DNA of 64,000 nt from JACJYE01 sp964432875 (GTDB taxonomy: Bacteria > Bacteroidota > Bacteroidia > Chitinophagales > Saprospiraceae). The notes beneath the pieces are model-generated. The model worked only from the letters and a program-made list of their open reading frames with translations. It was not told the origin of the DNA and did no database searches. Where the stretch lies: the NCBI GenBank assembly GCA_964432875.1, contig CAYSPJ010000003.1:38149-102148 (forward strand), in the 5' to 3' direction. Both the position numbers and the translations under genes were made by a program. Shown piece after piece: positions 47,201 to 56,200 of this stretch. The stretch's first letter is position 1. Each line of letters starts with the position of its first letter.

Positions 47201-50200
47201 NNNNNNNNNNNNNNNNNNNNNNNNNNNNNNNNNNNNNNNNNNNNNNNNNNNNNNNNNNNNNNNNNNNNNNNNNNNNNNNNNNNNNNNNNNNNNNGCCGGG
47301 CAACGGCAGCGCCGGGGCCGATGAGGACGACTACGACGGTGCGGCGATAAATATTAGCCAAGCCGTTTTTGACTTGGCATTAACCAAAGAATTGAATACC
47401 AGCTTGACCCCGGGGCCATTCATTCCGACCAATGCCGTCACTTTCCGCATCACCGTCATCAACGAAGGGGATGTAGCTGCTCAGAATATCAGCATCAGGG
47501 ATTACATCCCGTTGGGGCTGGTGCTGGCGGACCCCAGCTGGACGCTGGATGGTACCACTGCCGTTTGGAATAATGCTATCAGTAGCTTGCCGCCGGGTGC
47601 TTCAGCTTCGGTAAATATCACCTTCACGATTGCGCATAGCTTCAGCGGGCAAAGCATCACCAATTTTGCCGAAATCAAGGGTGCTTCCAATTCATTGGGC
47701 TTAGCAGACGTGGATTCCACGCCAGATAATGGTTTTGCCGGCGCGGGAGAAGATGATTTAGACAACGCCAATATCAATGTGATGCAACCGATATTTGACC
47801 TGGCGTTGAGCAAAGAAGTTAGCCCAACATCGCCTGGTCCCTTTGAGCCGGGCAGTACTGTGGTTTTTCGCATCACCATCGTCAATGAAGGCAGCTTGAC
47901 GGCGCATGATATCCAGGTAGGGGATTATGTGCCGGCCGGGCTCATCCTGGCTGACAGTGACTGGACACAGGTAGGCGGGCTTGCCAGCCGCAATGCGCTG
48001 ATTACGAGCCTCCCTTCTGGTGCTTCGGCGGTAGTGGAGATTGCTTTCACAGTTGCCTCGGAATTCAACGGTTCTTCGATCGTCAATTTTGCAGAGATAT
48101 TAGCAGCGTCCAATGTGCTTGGGTTGAATGATATAGACTCTACTCCAAGCAACGGAGCTTCCGGGCCTGATGAGGATGATTACGACAATGCGACGATTAA
48201 CATCCTGAACTGTACGGACCTTGATGCTGGAGGCGATGGCCTGGTAAGGATTTGCCCAACCTGCGGATCTGACTTCCTCCCTGTCGATTTGTTTGGCGCT
48301 TTGGGCGGCACCCCAGATACCGGTGGCAGTTGGAGTAATGATAGCGGTGCCAACGTATCGTTGGTGAACCCTTCGAGCGTCAATTTTGCCGGTGTGCCCG
48401 AAGGCACCTATATTTTCACCTACACCATTAGCAGTGAGCCAGGTTGCCCAACTGCTTCGGCGAGCATAACGGTAGAAATCAATGGCATCAGCAGCTATGC
48501 ATGTAATGCGCAGATTAATGTTTCCTTTGGCACCAATTGCGAGATATTAGTCGTACCGGATATGATACTGGAAGGCGACGACAACTGTATGGATCAGCTC
48601 ACCGTCAACCTATTGGCGCCTAATGGGGCTAGTTTGGGCAATACGATTACCCAGGCACAGGTAGGGCAGGTGCTGATTGCTGAGGTGCTCGACCCCTACT
48701 GTGGCTTTGTATGTTGGGGTTATGTCGCTGTATATGACAATTTCCCGCCCATTATCACTTGCCCGGTACAAGATGTGGACTTGATCTGCGTAGACAAAGA
48801 TTCTATTTTTAACAACCCGGCTAGCTTGGCTATATTGGGGCAGCCGCAAATTACGGACGAATGCGGCTTGGCTCATGGCATCACTTTCCAGGATGTGATG
48901 CTGACAACGCCGGATTGCGCTGACCAGCAGGTCAACCGCATCTTTACGGTGACAGACCCGGCGGGCAATAGCGCGCAGTGCACCCAGCAAATCACCATCC
49001 GCAAGCCTACGCTCAATGATGTCATTGCTCCTGCGGCCTTAGTAAATATAGCCTGCGACGAAGACTACCCACTTGCGCCCAATGGCAACCCTAGCCCTTC
49101 AGTTGCTGGTTTCCCGATGATCCAGACCTACTACGGCAGCTACGACATCAACCAGGCTTTCTGTAATGTTGGCGCGGTTTATCAGGATTCGCCGCCTATT
49201 TTTATCTGTGAAGGCACTACCCGGATTATCCGCACCTGGACCATACTGGACTGGTGTGCTCCGGCCGGTGCCAGCATGCTGGAATTGATGCAGGTCATCC
49301 TGGTTGGAGATGTAGAAGGGCCGGTTGTTACTTGCCCCACATCCGGGAATAATGGTGGCCCATTGGTATATTACACTGCGCCTTTTGCTTGCAGCGCCTC
49401 TTTCCAGGCCCCCTTGCCCCAAGTAACGGACAACTGCTCCAGTTGGCGGGTGGATACTTATGTGATAAAAGACGAAGTAGTGCCGGTAACGAACCAGTTT
49501 GGCTTAGTGATCGGCTATGATACGGTGGCGGTCATTTTGCAGACTATCGGCCCGAATGCCTCACGTCAGGTGACAGGCCTGGAAGTGGGCTGTTATCGTT
49601 TCCGCTACAAAGTGACGGACGATTGTAATAATTTCTCGGTCGTGGAGTGTGATTTCTGTGTAGAAGATAATATTGCACCCAGTGCCGTCTGCAAAGACGT
49701 GCTCAATATTTCCTTGGGTGGCCAGGGCTATGGCCGGGTTTATGCCCAGGACGTTGACGGCGGAAGCTGGGACAATTGCGGGATTGAGCAGTTGCAAGTA
49801 CGTCGGCTCATCGCCCATGACACGCTGAGCTGCCAGCCCATAACGCCCTATTACAGTGCTTGGGCTGATTATGTGGACTTCAGTTGTTGTGATGTGGGGC
49901 AGATGGTAACTATCGAGTTGCTGGTGAAGGATATTTACGGCAATGAAAATACCTGCTGGATGCAAGCTTCGATAGAGGACAAAGTCCGGCCATACTGCGT
50001 GGCGCCGGCCAATGCCAGCATTCTCTGCACCGATGTGCCCATCGGCTTTGATTTTGGGGATATCATTCAATTGCAAGGGCTATTTGGCAGCGCGGAGGCA
50101 ACTGACAACTGTGCTGTAGGCCTGGTGGAAGAACTGCCGCCGATCTTGGATGTCAACACTTGTGGTTTTGGCAACATTATCCGCCGGTTCCGGGCGATAG

Positions 50201-52683
50201 ATGCGGCCGGCAATTTCTCCATCAACACCTGCCAGCAGTCTATATCTATACTGGCGACTCACAACTACGAGATTAAGTTTCCGAAAGATATCGTGACAGA
50301 TTGCACCGTTCCAGAACCAGATACCTTGACTTATACCGAGCTGGGCTGTGACTTGCTGGCGGTTAGTGTCATCGACGAGGTATTCACCCCGCTGCCTGGC
50401 GCTAGCAATCCTGAGTGTTACACCATCTTCCGGACCTGGCGAGTTGTCAACTGGTGTGAGTACGACGGCCAGTCCAATGCGGTGATCGTAGGCCGCAATG
50501 AAGACTGCGACGGCACGCCAGGCGATGAGGATGTGTGGGTGCTGCGCCGCCCCACAGGTACCTATATTGACCGCGATAACAACCATGCCAATAACAATCC
50601 GGCATTTGGCACCAAAGGCTTCGGTTGTGACGGCACGACCAACCCCACTGGTTATTGGCGCACGGCCAACTCGGTCGGTTACTGGGAATATACCCAGATT
50701 ATTAAAGTGATGGACAGTGCGCCGCCACAGCTTGCTTTCAACGTGCCGGATCCTTTCTGTAGTAATGATGCTACGGTTTGCCTGGGGGCCGTGCAGTATC
50801 CATTCACTATTGCAGAAAACTGTACGCCCGATGCGCTGAACGTGCAGGTCTTCCTGGATTTAGGGGCCAATGGCACGATAGACCAGGAGTTGACCGGAGC
50901 AGGTGCGCTTACCGGAGCTTATCCCAATTATCTGATCCAGGGACAATTCCCCCTTGGTTCGCACGCCTTCATCGTCCAGGCTACTGATGGCTGCGGCAAC
51001 AATATGGCGGCAGCTTCCATGCCATTTACCGTGGTGGATTGTGCCCCGCCTGCGGCTACATGCATCGATGGATTGGCTCTGCCCTTGCAGCTCTTGCCGC
51101 CAGAGACCGATATTGATGGAGATGGAGCATACGATCTGGCTGGTGCTGGTGCCTGGGCTAGCGATTTCATCATCAGCGCGGCAGCAGATTGTAGTAGCGA
51201 TACCCTGGCCTTCTCCATCAACCGGGTGGGCGAGCCAGCTGATTTCAACCAGAAGGTGCTTTATTTTACTTGTGCGGATACCGGCACTGTTGCGGTAGAG
51301 ATTTACACTTGGGATAGCGCCTACAACCCTTATGCCGTGCAGCCTGATGGATCGGTGGGCGGGCCCAACTACAGCGTATGTCAAACTTACGTAATCGTTC
51401 AGGATCCCAACGGCAACTGTGTGCCTCCTTTGGTTGGGCCGATGATGGCCGGCTTGATCGCCCGGGAAGATGCTATGGGCGTAGAAAGCGTGGAAGTTTC
51501 CCTCAGCGGCCCGATGAGCATGGAGATGCTCACTGCCGTTGATGGGACTTATGAGTTCATCAACCTGGAAACGGGCTATGACTACACGCTAGCGCCTTAT
51601 CTGAATGCGGACCATCGCAATGGGGTCACCACCTTAGATTTGATAAAAATCCAGCAACACCTACTGGGGATTTCACTCTTGGGCAGCCCCTATAAGATGA
51701 TTGCTGCTGATGTCAACCGCTCTGGCCAGATTACCACCCTGGATATGATAGAGATACAGCAGCTCATCCTGGGGGTGAAACAGGAGTTTTCCAACAACAC
51801 GAGCTGGCGCTTCGTAGCAGCTTCCTATGTATTCCCAGTGCCTTCCAACCCTTGGTTTGCCTTATTCCCAGAGGTGATCAACGTCAACAACCTCACCTTC
51901 AACATGATTGCCAACAACTTTGTGGCGATTAAAATTGGGGATGTCAACAATTCATCGGTTACGACCAGTTTGCAAACCATAGAGGAGCGCAGTTTTGTAG
52001 GCAGCTTCCAGCTGAGTGTGCCGGAGATGCACCTCAAGCAGGGGGAAACGGTAGAAGTGCCTTTCACTGCCAACCAAATTGACGCCATAGGCGGCTACCA
52101 GTTCACCTTGGATTTTGACCCTAGCGCGTTGGAATTATTGGGTGTAGAATATGGTATTGCCGACGAATACAGCCTCGGGCTACATGCTTTACGGGAGGGG
52201 TATATCACGGCTAGCTGGTACCGCCAGGATGATGAGCTGCTGGCAGTAGAAGGAGAAGACCCGGTTTTGTTCACCCTTGTTTTTCAAGCGCAGCGGGATT
52301 CCAGGATGAGCGAACTGCTTCACATCAATTCGCGGCGCACACTGGCAGAGGCTTACACGCCAAGCTATGAACTGCTGGATATTGCGCTGCATTTTAAAGC
52401 TTTAACCGAGCAACCGGCGGCGGCCTTCCGCCTATACCAAAACCAGCCCAACCCTTTCGCTACAGAAACGAACATCGGCTTTGAACTGCCGGAGGACGGG
52501 CGTGCCATCTTAAGCATCTTCGATGTCAACGGCAGGCTTGTCAAAGCTTACCAAGGCGATTTTAACCGTGGATACAACGAGCTGCGCATCGAGCGGAAGG
52601 ATTTGCCGGCTACCGGCCTGCTCTATTACCGTTTGCAAATGGGCAAGCTGACGGCTACAAAAAAGATGGTTTTACTCCAGTAA
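41275..52683 (+). CDS. giant T9SS-exported surface protein with DUF11 stalk, dockerin-like and cohesin-like modules
   Basis: An open frame of 3802 residues containing a 100-N gap, so the true protein is longer. Modules by residue: signal peptide 1-41; SdrD-B-like domain about 144-242; two copies of an unrecognised roughly 200-residue module (262-459, 462-662); a second SdrD-B-like domain (669-824); eleven DUF11 repeats (826-2311), repeat 9 cut by the gap; a cysteine-containing HYR-like region (about 2312-3380); a CnaB-like segment and duplicated dockerin-like loop (about 3445-3503, ADVNRSGQITTLD being the clear second loop); a cohesin-like domain (about 3575-3709, IGGYQFTLDFDPSALELLG); and a T9SS type A sorting domain (3717-3802, starting YQNQPNPFATETNI). 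Such proteins are exported by T9SS and cell-attached, probably adhesins. No catalytic motif is visible. Confidence 0.9.
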   Translation: MKIRYTAPQCQARAVKIKPKWLWAVVTSLVLLLASTSTQAQCSISFDQIEVNCSYSEGTSSFSVEIEVSWSWATSTTLEVAVAGQVQTLSGIAANGSHLFTGFSLPGPGQGYPVLARFVGGFQPCRAVSTITAVACTPACAGGSGEIGGLAWLDENNNGINESEPGQPNIKVDLYDCEGTHVATTYTNGDGAWSVAGLNTTETYRVEFSANQIPGIGPGRAGPDNGTDVQFALAGNCSLNIAYASPSASEDCSNPSNVGNSNCAEAAISLDWSQFANGANPFPSAPYRRVVGQDEVYWSRNSDDATSNTHRVFHALYGGNTQAYYYLEMDAQEASSSHPGGVGVVFSFQRPVGELTFSLLDIDISGNAIDRVSVQGYLGGIPVALTSSDLEAGSRVNVLTPGLFEGTAEIADTSANGNVTIRFSQPVDKVAISLSPLAAGLAAPGLQGIGIGNLSWCSGPVAIEPACTHFIDWMAFQNGQATPTPYWVGGMEFRLQYNDPFGIAAPAVVSNSNIPLGGHRGYWPMVIDAESAGQYVENILAFSLPVEQLQFSILGIDQETGSSSAAQDLVSVRGYLNGVEVPLGPTDIRLVPGTQNRTVKVLSPNDYIGVDALASSTTADGNVAVAFPAAVDSVVIRFEAAPGGPAAPGRQAIALSDLNFCVCRPMPFQLGNLAWIDEDADGVQDPCELPLPNLPVALYDTAGLLLATTVTNEQGAYYFTSFNTPGENWGQEGQVMANTPYIIVFGDEAPVPEDRLVLVDGKAYRPTVAQAGAGTNAFMNDSDPDPNNPTASMAGGIPDGLPYVRVATGSPGQANHTFDAGFEEAFFDLALRKTLNTNLTPPPFTPGDLVTFSLTVFNEGNLTATNIGIVDYQPQGLTLVNTADWQQQGNAAINREPLPSLAPGDSLALNITFRINANFTGGTIINAAEIFRSENALQLADIDSQPDLNPTNDEEGEDDYSEASIEIEVVRIFDLALKKTVDGDGPFYPGSNITFTIEVINEGSVDATMVQVNDYFPGGLILDDPSWVAAAAGTATLVAPIVVPAGQSVFLPITFSLAANYSGTTIKNAAEIATAANAYGLDDEDSTPGNNQVEEDDHDEVTVPVTQIFDLALEKIAPTGGPFSLGSSVTFSIRVTNQGSVTAYNIQLADYIPTGLTLNHPAWFVSGGVAYLNTPILSLAPGATATRLITFTIAPNFPGTSITNIAEIKSADNLLGLEDWDSSPGNRSDGEDDDDVATISVVQFTPVFDLSLKKGVNVAVTPGPFRPGDQINFLISVTNEGNVAATQVLVADHVPPGLILADPNWVNYGSIIAPASALPTINPGQTRTVSVNFYISDSFSGTELFNKAEVYFANNSMGLDDIDSTPGNGPDSGEDDEDHCRVPIDQNFRFFDLSLEKRLNAAATPGNFYPGTMVTFRIIVRNEGLLAGRDILVQDHIPAGLILADPDWEQDGSIATRYLPVDSLPVGASASMDITFIIDPAFSGLLLNNLAEIGAASNHLSLPDRDSSPGNGVLTEDDMDNATIGVRQNYDLALSKTVNTSLTPGPHYPGGQVTYNLTVFNQGTLAAYDINVYDYFPPGLSLNDPQWELMSGNTLRLANPIPELAPGQSAVVTITFTISEQTPNGTVLTNWAELGSSSNINEQPDTDSTPGNGSQDEDDDDSADIIITFPKIFDLALSKTVNTSATPGPYLPGSTVSFLIQVVNEGEVDAQNVVVDDYIPVGLVLNDPNWSAVGGIARSAPIANLAAGASATLSITFIVNPNFAGTALTNFAEVSSATNIFGINDRDSTPGNGSSGANEDDYAGATISILQQVFDLSLAKELNTNLTPGPFFPGSTVTFRITVTNEGNLDGYNIRIRDYIPAGLVLSDPAWTSVGNVAERIASIPLLAPGASTSVNVTFTIAPSFTGFSITNYAEISSAFNLPGRDDRDSAPGNGSEGADEDDFDGATITVLQVQFDLSLTKELNTSATPGPFXXXXXXXXXXXXXXXXXXXXXXXXXXXXXXXXXXPGNGSAGADEDDYDGAAINISQAVFDLALTKELNTSLTPGPFIPTNAVTFRITVINEGDVAAQNISIRDYIPLGLVLADPSWTLDGTTAVWNNAISSLPPGASASVNITFTIAHSFSGQSITNFAEIKGASNSLGLADVDSTPDNGFAGAGEDDLDNANINVMQPIFDLALSKEVSPTSPGPFEPGSTVVFRITIVNEGSLTAHDIQVGDYVPAGLILADSDWTQVGGLASRNALITSLPSGASAVVEIAFTVASEFNGSSIVNFAEILAASNVLGLNDIDSTPSNGASGPDEDDYDNATINILNCTDLDAGGDGLVRICPTCGSDFLPVDLFGALGGTPDTGGSWSNDSGANVSLVNPSSVNFAGVPEGTYIFTYTISSEPGCPTASASITVEINGISSYACNAQINVSFGTNCEILVVPDMILEGDDNCMDQLTVNLLAPNGASLGNTITQAQVGQVLIAEVLDPYCGFVCWGYVAVYDNFPPIITCPVQDVDLICVDKDSIFNNPASLAILGQPQITDECGLAHGITFQDVMLTTPDCADQQVNRIFTVTDPAGNSAQCTQQITIRKPTLNDVIAPAALVNIACDEDYPLAPNGNPSPSVAGFPMIQTYYGSYDINQAFCNVGAVYQDSPPIFICEGTTRIIRTWTILDWCAPAGASMLELMQVILVGDVEGPVVTCPTSGNNGGPLVYYTAPFACSASFQAPLPQVTDNCSSWRVDTYVIKDEVVPVTNQFGLVIGYDTVAVILQTIGPNASRQVTGLEVGCYRFRYKVTDDCNNFSVVECDFCVEDNIAPSAVCKDVLNISLGGQGYGRVYAQDVDGGSWDNCGIEQLQVRRLIAHDTLSCQPITPYYSAWADYVDFSCCDVGQMVTIELLVKDIYGNENTCWMQASIEDKVRPYCVAPANASILCTDVPIGFDFGDIIQLQGLFGSAEATDNCAVGLVEELPPILDVNTCGFGNIIRRFRAIDAAGNFSINTCQQSISILATHNYEIKFPKDIVTDCTVPEPDTLTYTELGCDLLAVSVIDEVFTPLPGASNPECYTIFRTWRVVNWCEYDGQSNAVIVGRNEDCDGTPGDEDVWVLRRPTGTYIDRDNNHANNNPAFGTKGFGCDGTTNPTGYWRTANSVGYWEYTQIIKVMDSAPPQLAFNVPDPFCSNDATVCLGAVQYPFTIAENCTPDALNVQVFLDLGANGTIDQELTGAGALTGAYPNYLIQGQFPLGSHAFIVQATDGCGNNMAAASMPFTVVDCAPPAATCIDGLALPLQLLPPETDIDGDGAYDLAGAGAWASDFIISAAADCSSDTLAFSINRVGEPADFNQKVLYFTCADTGTVAVEIYTWDSAYNPYAVQPDGSVGGPNYSVCQTYVIVQDPNGNCVPPLVGPMMAGLIAREDAMGVESVEVSLSGPMSMEMLTAVDGTYEFINLETGYDYTLAPYLNADHRNGVTTLDLIKIQQHLLGISLLGSPYKMIAADVNRSGQITTLDMIEIQQLILGVKQEFSNNTSWRFVAASYVFPVPSNPWFALFPEVINVNNLTFNMIANNFVAIKIGDVNNSSVTTSLQTIEERSFVGSFQLSVPEMHLKQGETVEVPFTANQIDAIGGYQFTLDFDPSALELLGVEYGIADEYSLGLHALREGYITASWYRQDDELLAVEGEDPVLFTLVFQAQRDSRMSELLHINSRRTLAEAYTPSYELLDIALHFKALTEQPAAAFRLYQNQPNPFATETNIGFELPEDGRAILSIFDVNGRLVKAYQGDFNRGYNELRIERKDLPATGLLYYRLQMGKLTATKKMVLLQ
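43750..48207 (+). repeat. array of 11 DUF11 repeats inside the giant surface protein
   Basis: Each unit is 135-145 residues and starts with a variant of FDLALKKxxN then TPGPFxPGS. It holds a conserved V-NEG and DY-P-GL core and ends with an acidic linker of pattern DxDSxPGNG followed by EDDxD. Repeats begin near residues 826, 972, 1108, 1246, 1389, 1529, 1673, 1813, 1954, 2031 and 2173. DUF11 domains are immunoglobulin-like and build elongated stalks. The acidic linkers resemble calcium-binding joints, which is inference. Confidence 0.85.
47195..47294. other. assembly gap of 100 N inside DUF11 repeat 9
   Basis: A placeholder gap. Neighbouring repeats have about 99 residues between the TPGPF and PGNG motifs that flank the gap, while 100 N hold only 33. 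At least about 200 further bases, or whole repeat units, are therefore missing. The frame stays open across it only because 100 N happens to suit. Confidence 0.9.
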
Positions 52684-52741
52684 GGCAGAGCGCCAGGAGC
52701 GCTGCAAGCCAGGTGCATAGCAGTGCTCCTGGCGCTCTGCC
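52684..52741 (+). terminator. long hairpin directly after the giant gene
   Basis: A 22-bp stem with a single G-U pair (52684-52705 with 52720-52741) begins on the base after the TAA stop codon. The loop is 14 bases. It is followed by a run of A, not T, so it is not a textbook intrinsic terminator. It may stabilise the very long message or act with a factor. Confidence 0.5.
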
Positions 52742-52750
52742 AAAAAACAG

Positions 52751-52887
52751 GTTCTTTGATAATTTAGTGCGCGCTATCTGCAGCAGGAAGCCAACTCCGT
52801 GGAGCAGCCCGCTATGCTCCACGGAATTGGCGGATACATGCTGCTTGCCGTCGCATGGCCATCTAGTTTCCAAATTGTCAAAGAACG
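52751..52887. repeat. 137-base nested foldback element
   Basis: The terminal arms GTTCTTTGATAATTT (52751-52765) and 52873-52887 are complementary in 14 of 15 positions. An inner 17-bp stem around CCGTGGAGCA pairs in 16 of 17 positions across an 8-base loop, and a GCAGCA/TGCTGC stem lies between. No protein gene is credible inside. It resembles a non-autonomous foldback or MITE-like element, or a very large regulatory hairpin. Confidence 0.5.
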
Positions 52888-52908
52888 AAAATATATAGCT
52901 CGGACTGG

Positions 52909-52939
52909 TTGGTTTTTAGCCATGGTTTTTTCATCTTTG
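52909..52939 (+). promoter_or_regulatory. candidate promoter of the second giant gene
   Basis: TTG (52909-52911) and CATCTTTG (52932-52939) are 20 bases apart and resemble the Bacteroidota consensus with one mismatch. The start codon at 53293 would be about 345 bases further on. The AT-rich spacer 52940-53292 shows no gene. Confidence 0.35.
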
Positions 52940-53292
52940 CACCTAAATAGACAGTTTTCAATTGTTATTAGCTTCTGATTTTCCTAAAGTATTCTGTTTG
53001 CCCTACCCCTGGTAGTTCCGTGTCCCATGAGCGGCCCTTGATGTCCTGCTGTTATTTTACAGGCAGCAATTTTACATTCAAATAAATAAGCACAATAGTT
53101 ATTTTCCCCTTCAACGCAAACACTTTTGCCATGTAGTAGGCAGAAGGGCCGATTTGAGTTTGAGGATTGGACAGAATCTCCGAATATTGGATTATTTTTG
53201 ATATACGTAATAATTGTTGGAATTGTGCATAAACAAACAACGAGAAAGATTGGGCTAATTATCAGTTTGATGAGCGGCTAAAAAATGAGGCC

Positions 53293-56200
53293 ATGCATAG
53301 ATATCTACTACTGGCGTTGAGTGTTTTCCTGGTCTATACTGCCGGTGATTATTGGCGGCAGTCAAAAAAAACCGGGAGCGTAATGGAAGAGCAGTTGACG
53401 GGATGCAACCCTGATACTGGCGCGCCTATTATCATCTATCCCGCTCAAGGATTATCGGCACAGATTGCTCCTTGCAACGGGAGCCAGGCAGCCGTGTTTT
53501 TTTTCACCCTATATGCTACCGATGAATGTGACCCCAATCCAAGTCTTGATGTAGCCGTAACCGTACCGGCTGGTGCCAGTTTCTTTCTGGATAACCCCTA
53601 TGGCAATACCTATATCGCCATAGCTAGCCCGGGCAGCTATCAAGTGGTTGCCACAGCCGAAGATGCCTCTGGCAATATCCGGCAAGAAGACTTTGCGATC
53701 ACGGCCACTCAGGAAGCCCCTACGCCGGCAAATACGGCATGCAATGACACGATTATTGTAAACTTGGGTGCTGATTGCCAGCGCCTGGTCCTTGCCGATA
53801 TGCTCTTGGAAGGCAATTTAGGCTGCCTAATCAATGAACAGTTTCAGATTGAAATAGCTGATGCCAACCCTGCCAACGGCAACATCCTGGATGGCATCGG
53901 CATTTTCCCATACGCGATAGAGCCTATTCAAACGCCGCTAACTCAAGGCTTTCAGGGGGTGTTCGGGCCTTCGGCCTGGCGGCAGCGCGTGGATGTGGCT
54001 GGCCAAGTCAGTTTTAATGGCACTGCGGATACGCTACGGATGCAAGGCAGTGCTTCTGCCGCCTTTGCGGTAGCGATTTTGCCGATTGCTTTTGATGGCG
54101 TGCTCTCCTTTGACTGGGGTACAGCGAACCTTGGCAATGCTGTTTTCTCTGGACAACTACTGGATGAAGCCGGTGCTATCAATAGCACCTTCTCCTCTGT
54201 CGGCGGAGTTTCCGGGCAATTGAGCCAAATGGTCAACGCCGGCTATAAGCTTCTGCTCTATCTTGAATCAGCAGATGGTGGAAACCCAGCTATGTTGCCG
54301 GAAGCCTGGATAACCAACTGGAGCTTCAGCTTTAGCCCCCTGGATCCAAGCGGGGTATTGCCCTGCTGGGGCTTTATCGATGCCCGAGACGGTACTGCGC
54401 CAAGCCTGAGCTGCCCAGGCCATACCAATATCGCAACGATACAGGGTGTTGATTATCCTCTTTTCTGTGGCGACTATGATTTAGTTGTCAATAAGCTGGA
54501 GAGCCTCAACTGGACAGGCCAGCCCTTGGTATCAGACAATTGTGGGCCCACAAGTTTAACTTTCAGCGACCTGCTGCAGGCTAATGGCGATTGTGGCGAT
54601 GCCATCCTCTTCCGTACTTTCACAGCTACCGATGCTGTTGGGAATTCGGCATCCTGTGTGCAACAGATCACCTTTCGCCGGGTTGGTGCCGCTGACATTA
54701 CCCTTCCGCCAGCCACGGCTTATATCGATTGTGGGGAAGACTTTCCCCTTGACGAATATGGCAACCCTTCACCGGACATCACGGGCTACCCTTTGGTAAT
54801 AACGGCCAGCGATACCGTTGACCTGCGCGATACCTATTGCAATCTCGGCACGGCTTATGAGGATAGCCCATTCATCGAGGTATGCCCCCTTTCCTATAAG
54901 TTTATACGTACCTGGACGATTTTGGATTGGTGCAACCCCTCCAATAGCTTCACCTACAGCCAAACCATTAAAATCGGGGATTTCACGGCACCGGAAGTCC
55001 GCTGCCCGCTGGTTGACCTGACGGGGGACGGCATTCCAGACCCTTTGGTTTACACCACCGGGCCCTTTGCCTGTACGGCGACTTTAACCGCTCCGTTGCC
55101 GGTAGCTACTGATCAGTGTTCGCCGGTTTTCGTTACTACTGAGATTGTTACGGATCGGCTCAATATTATTTTTGACCCCTATGGCCAGCCTGTTGATACC
55201 CTATTAGAAACCATCGTATTGGCGGTTATCCTCCCCAATGCGCCCAACCGTATCGTCACGGGTATACCCGCTGGCTGCCACCGCTTCCGCTATATTGTCA
55301 AGGATGAATGTGACAATACGGCTATCCAGGAGTGTGGCTTTTGCGTGGAAGACCGGATAGAACCCGTAGCGATTTGTAACGACCTGCTCAATGCCAGCTT
55401 GGGCGCGCAGGGCTTGTTGCGCTTGTCCGCCGAGGATTTCGATGATGGCAGCTATGATAATTGCGCCATCGCTAAAATGGAGGTGCGCCGCGAGATTACC
55501 CACACGGCGGACTGTACGCCGACCCCCTCTGCTTTTACCCCCTGGGGGCCTTTTGTCGAGTTTAGCTGTTGTGATCTGAACACCGAAGTACTGGTCGAGC
55601 TCCGGGTGATTGACCAGGCCGGCAATGAGAATACTTGTTGGCTGAATCTATTGGTAGAGGATAAGCAAAGGCCGCTTTGCACCCCCCCTGCTGATCTGAG
55701 CCGTTATTGTGACGAATTGCCAGCTGATTTTGACCCTCAGGACACCACCCAGTTGCAGGCCTTGTTTGGCTTGGCAACGGCCACCGACAATTGTGGCGCA
55801 GCCGAAGAAGAACTGCCGCCCGTGCTCAATTTGGACGGTTGCGGCACTGGGACTATTACCCGCCGGTTTCGGGCCGTAGATGCTTCCGGGAACGTCTCCA
55901 CGGGACTTTGTCAGCAACTTGTCCTCATCCAAGCTCAGCATAATTATGAAATAAAATTCCCCAGGGATGCCGAGGCGAACTGTGGCTACCCCAATCCTGA
56001 CACCATAGGGCTCCAGGTGATTGGCTGCGATTTACTGGCGGTTAGCGTACAGGATAATATCCTGGCTGCTTCCGGCAACGAATGTTACAAGATATTCCGA
56101 ATCTACCGGGTCATCAATTGGTGCGAGTACGACGGCATTGCTGAACCGGTAGTAGTAGGGCGGGACGAAGATTGCGACGGCCTGCCTGGCGATGAGGATG

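Noticed and set aside
52713..52898. A 61-residue plus-strand frame and an overlapping minus-strand frame after the giant gene
   Set aside because: Both sit on the hairpins and foldback element. Their sequence is dictated by the inverted repeats, with no protein features.
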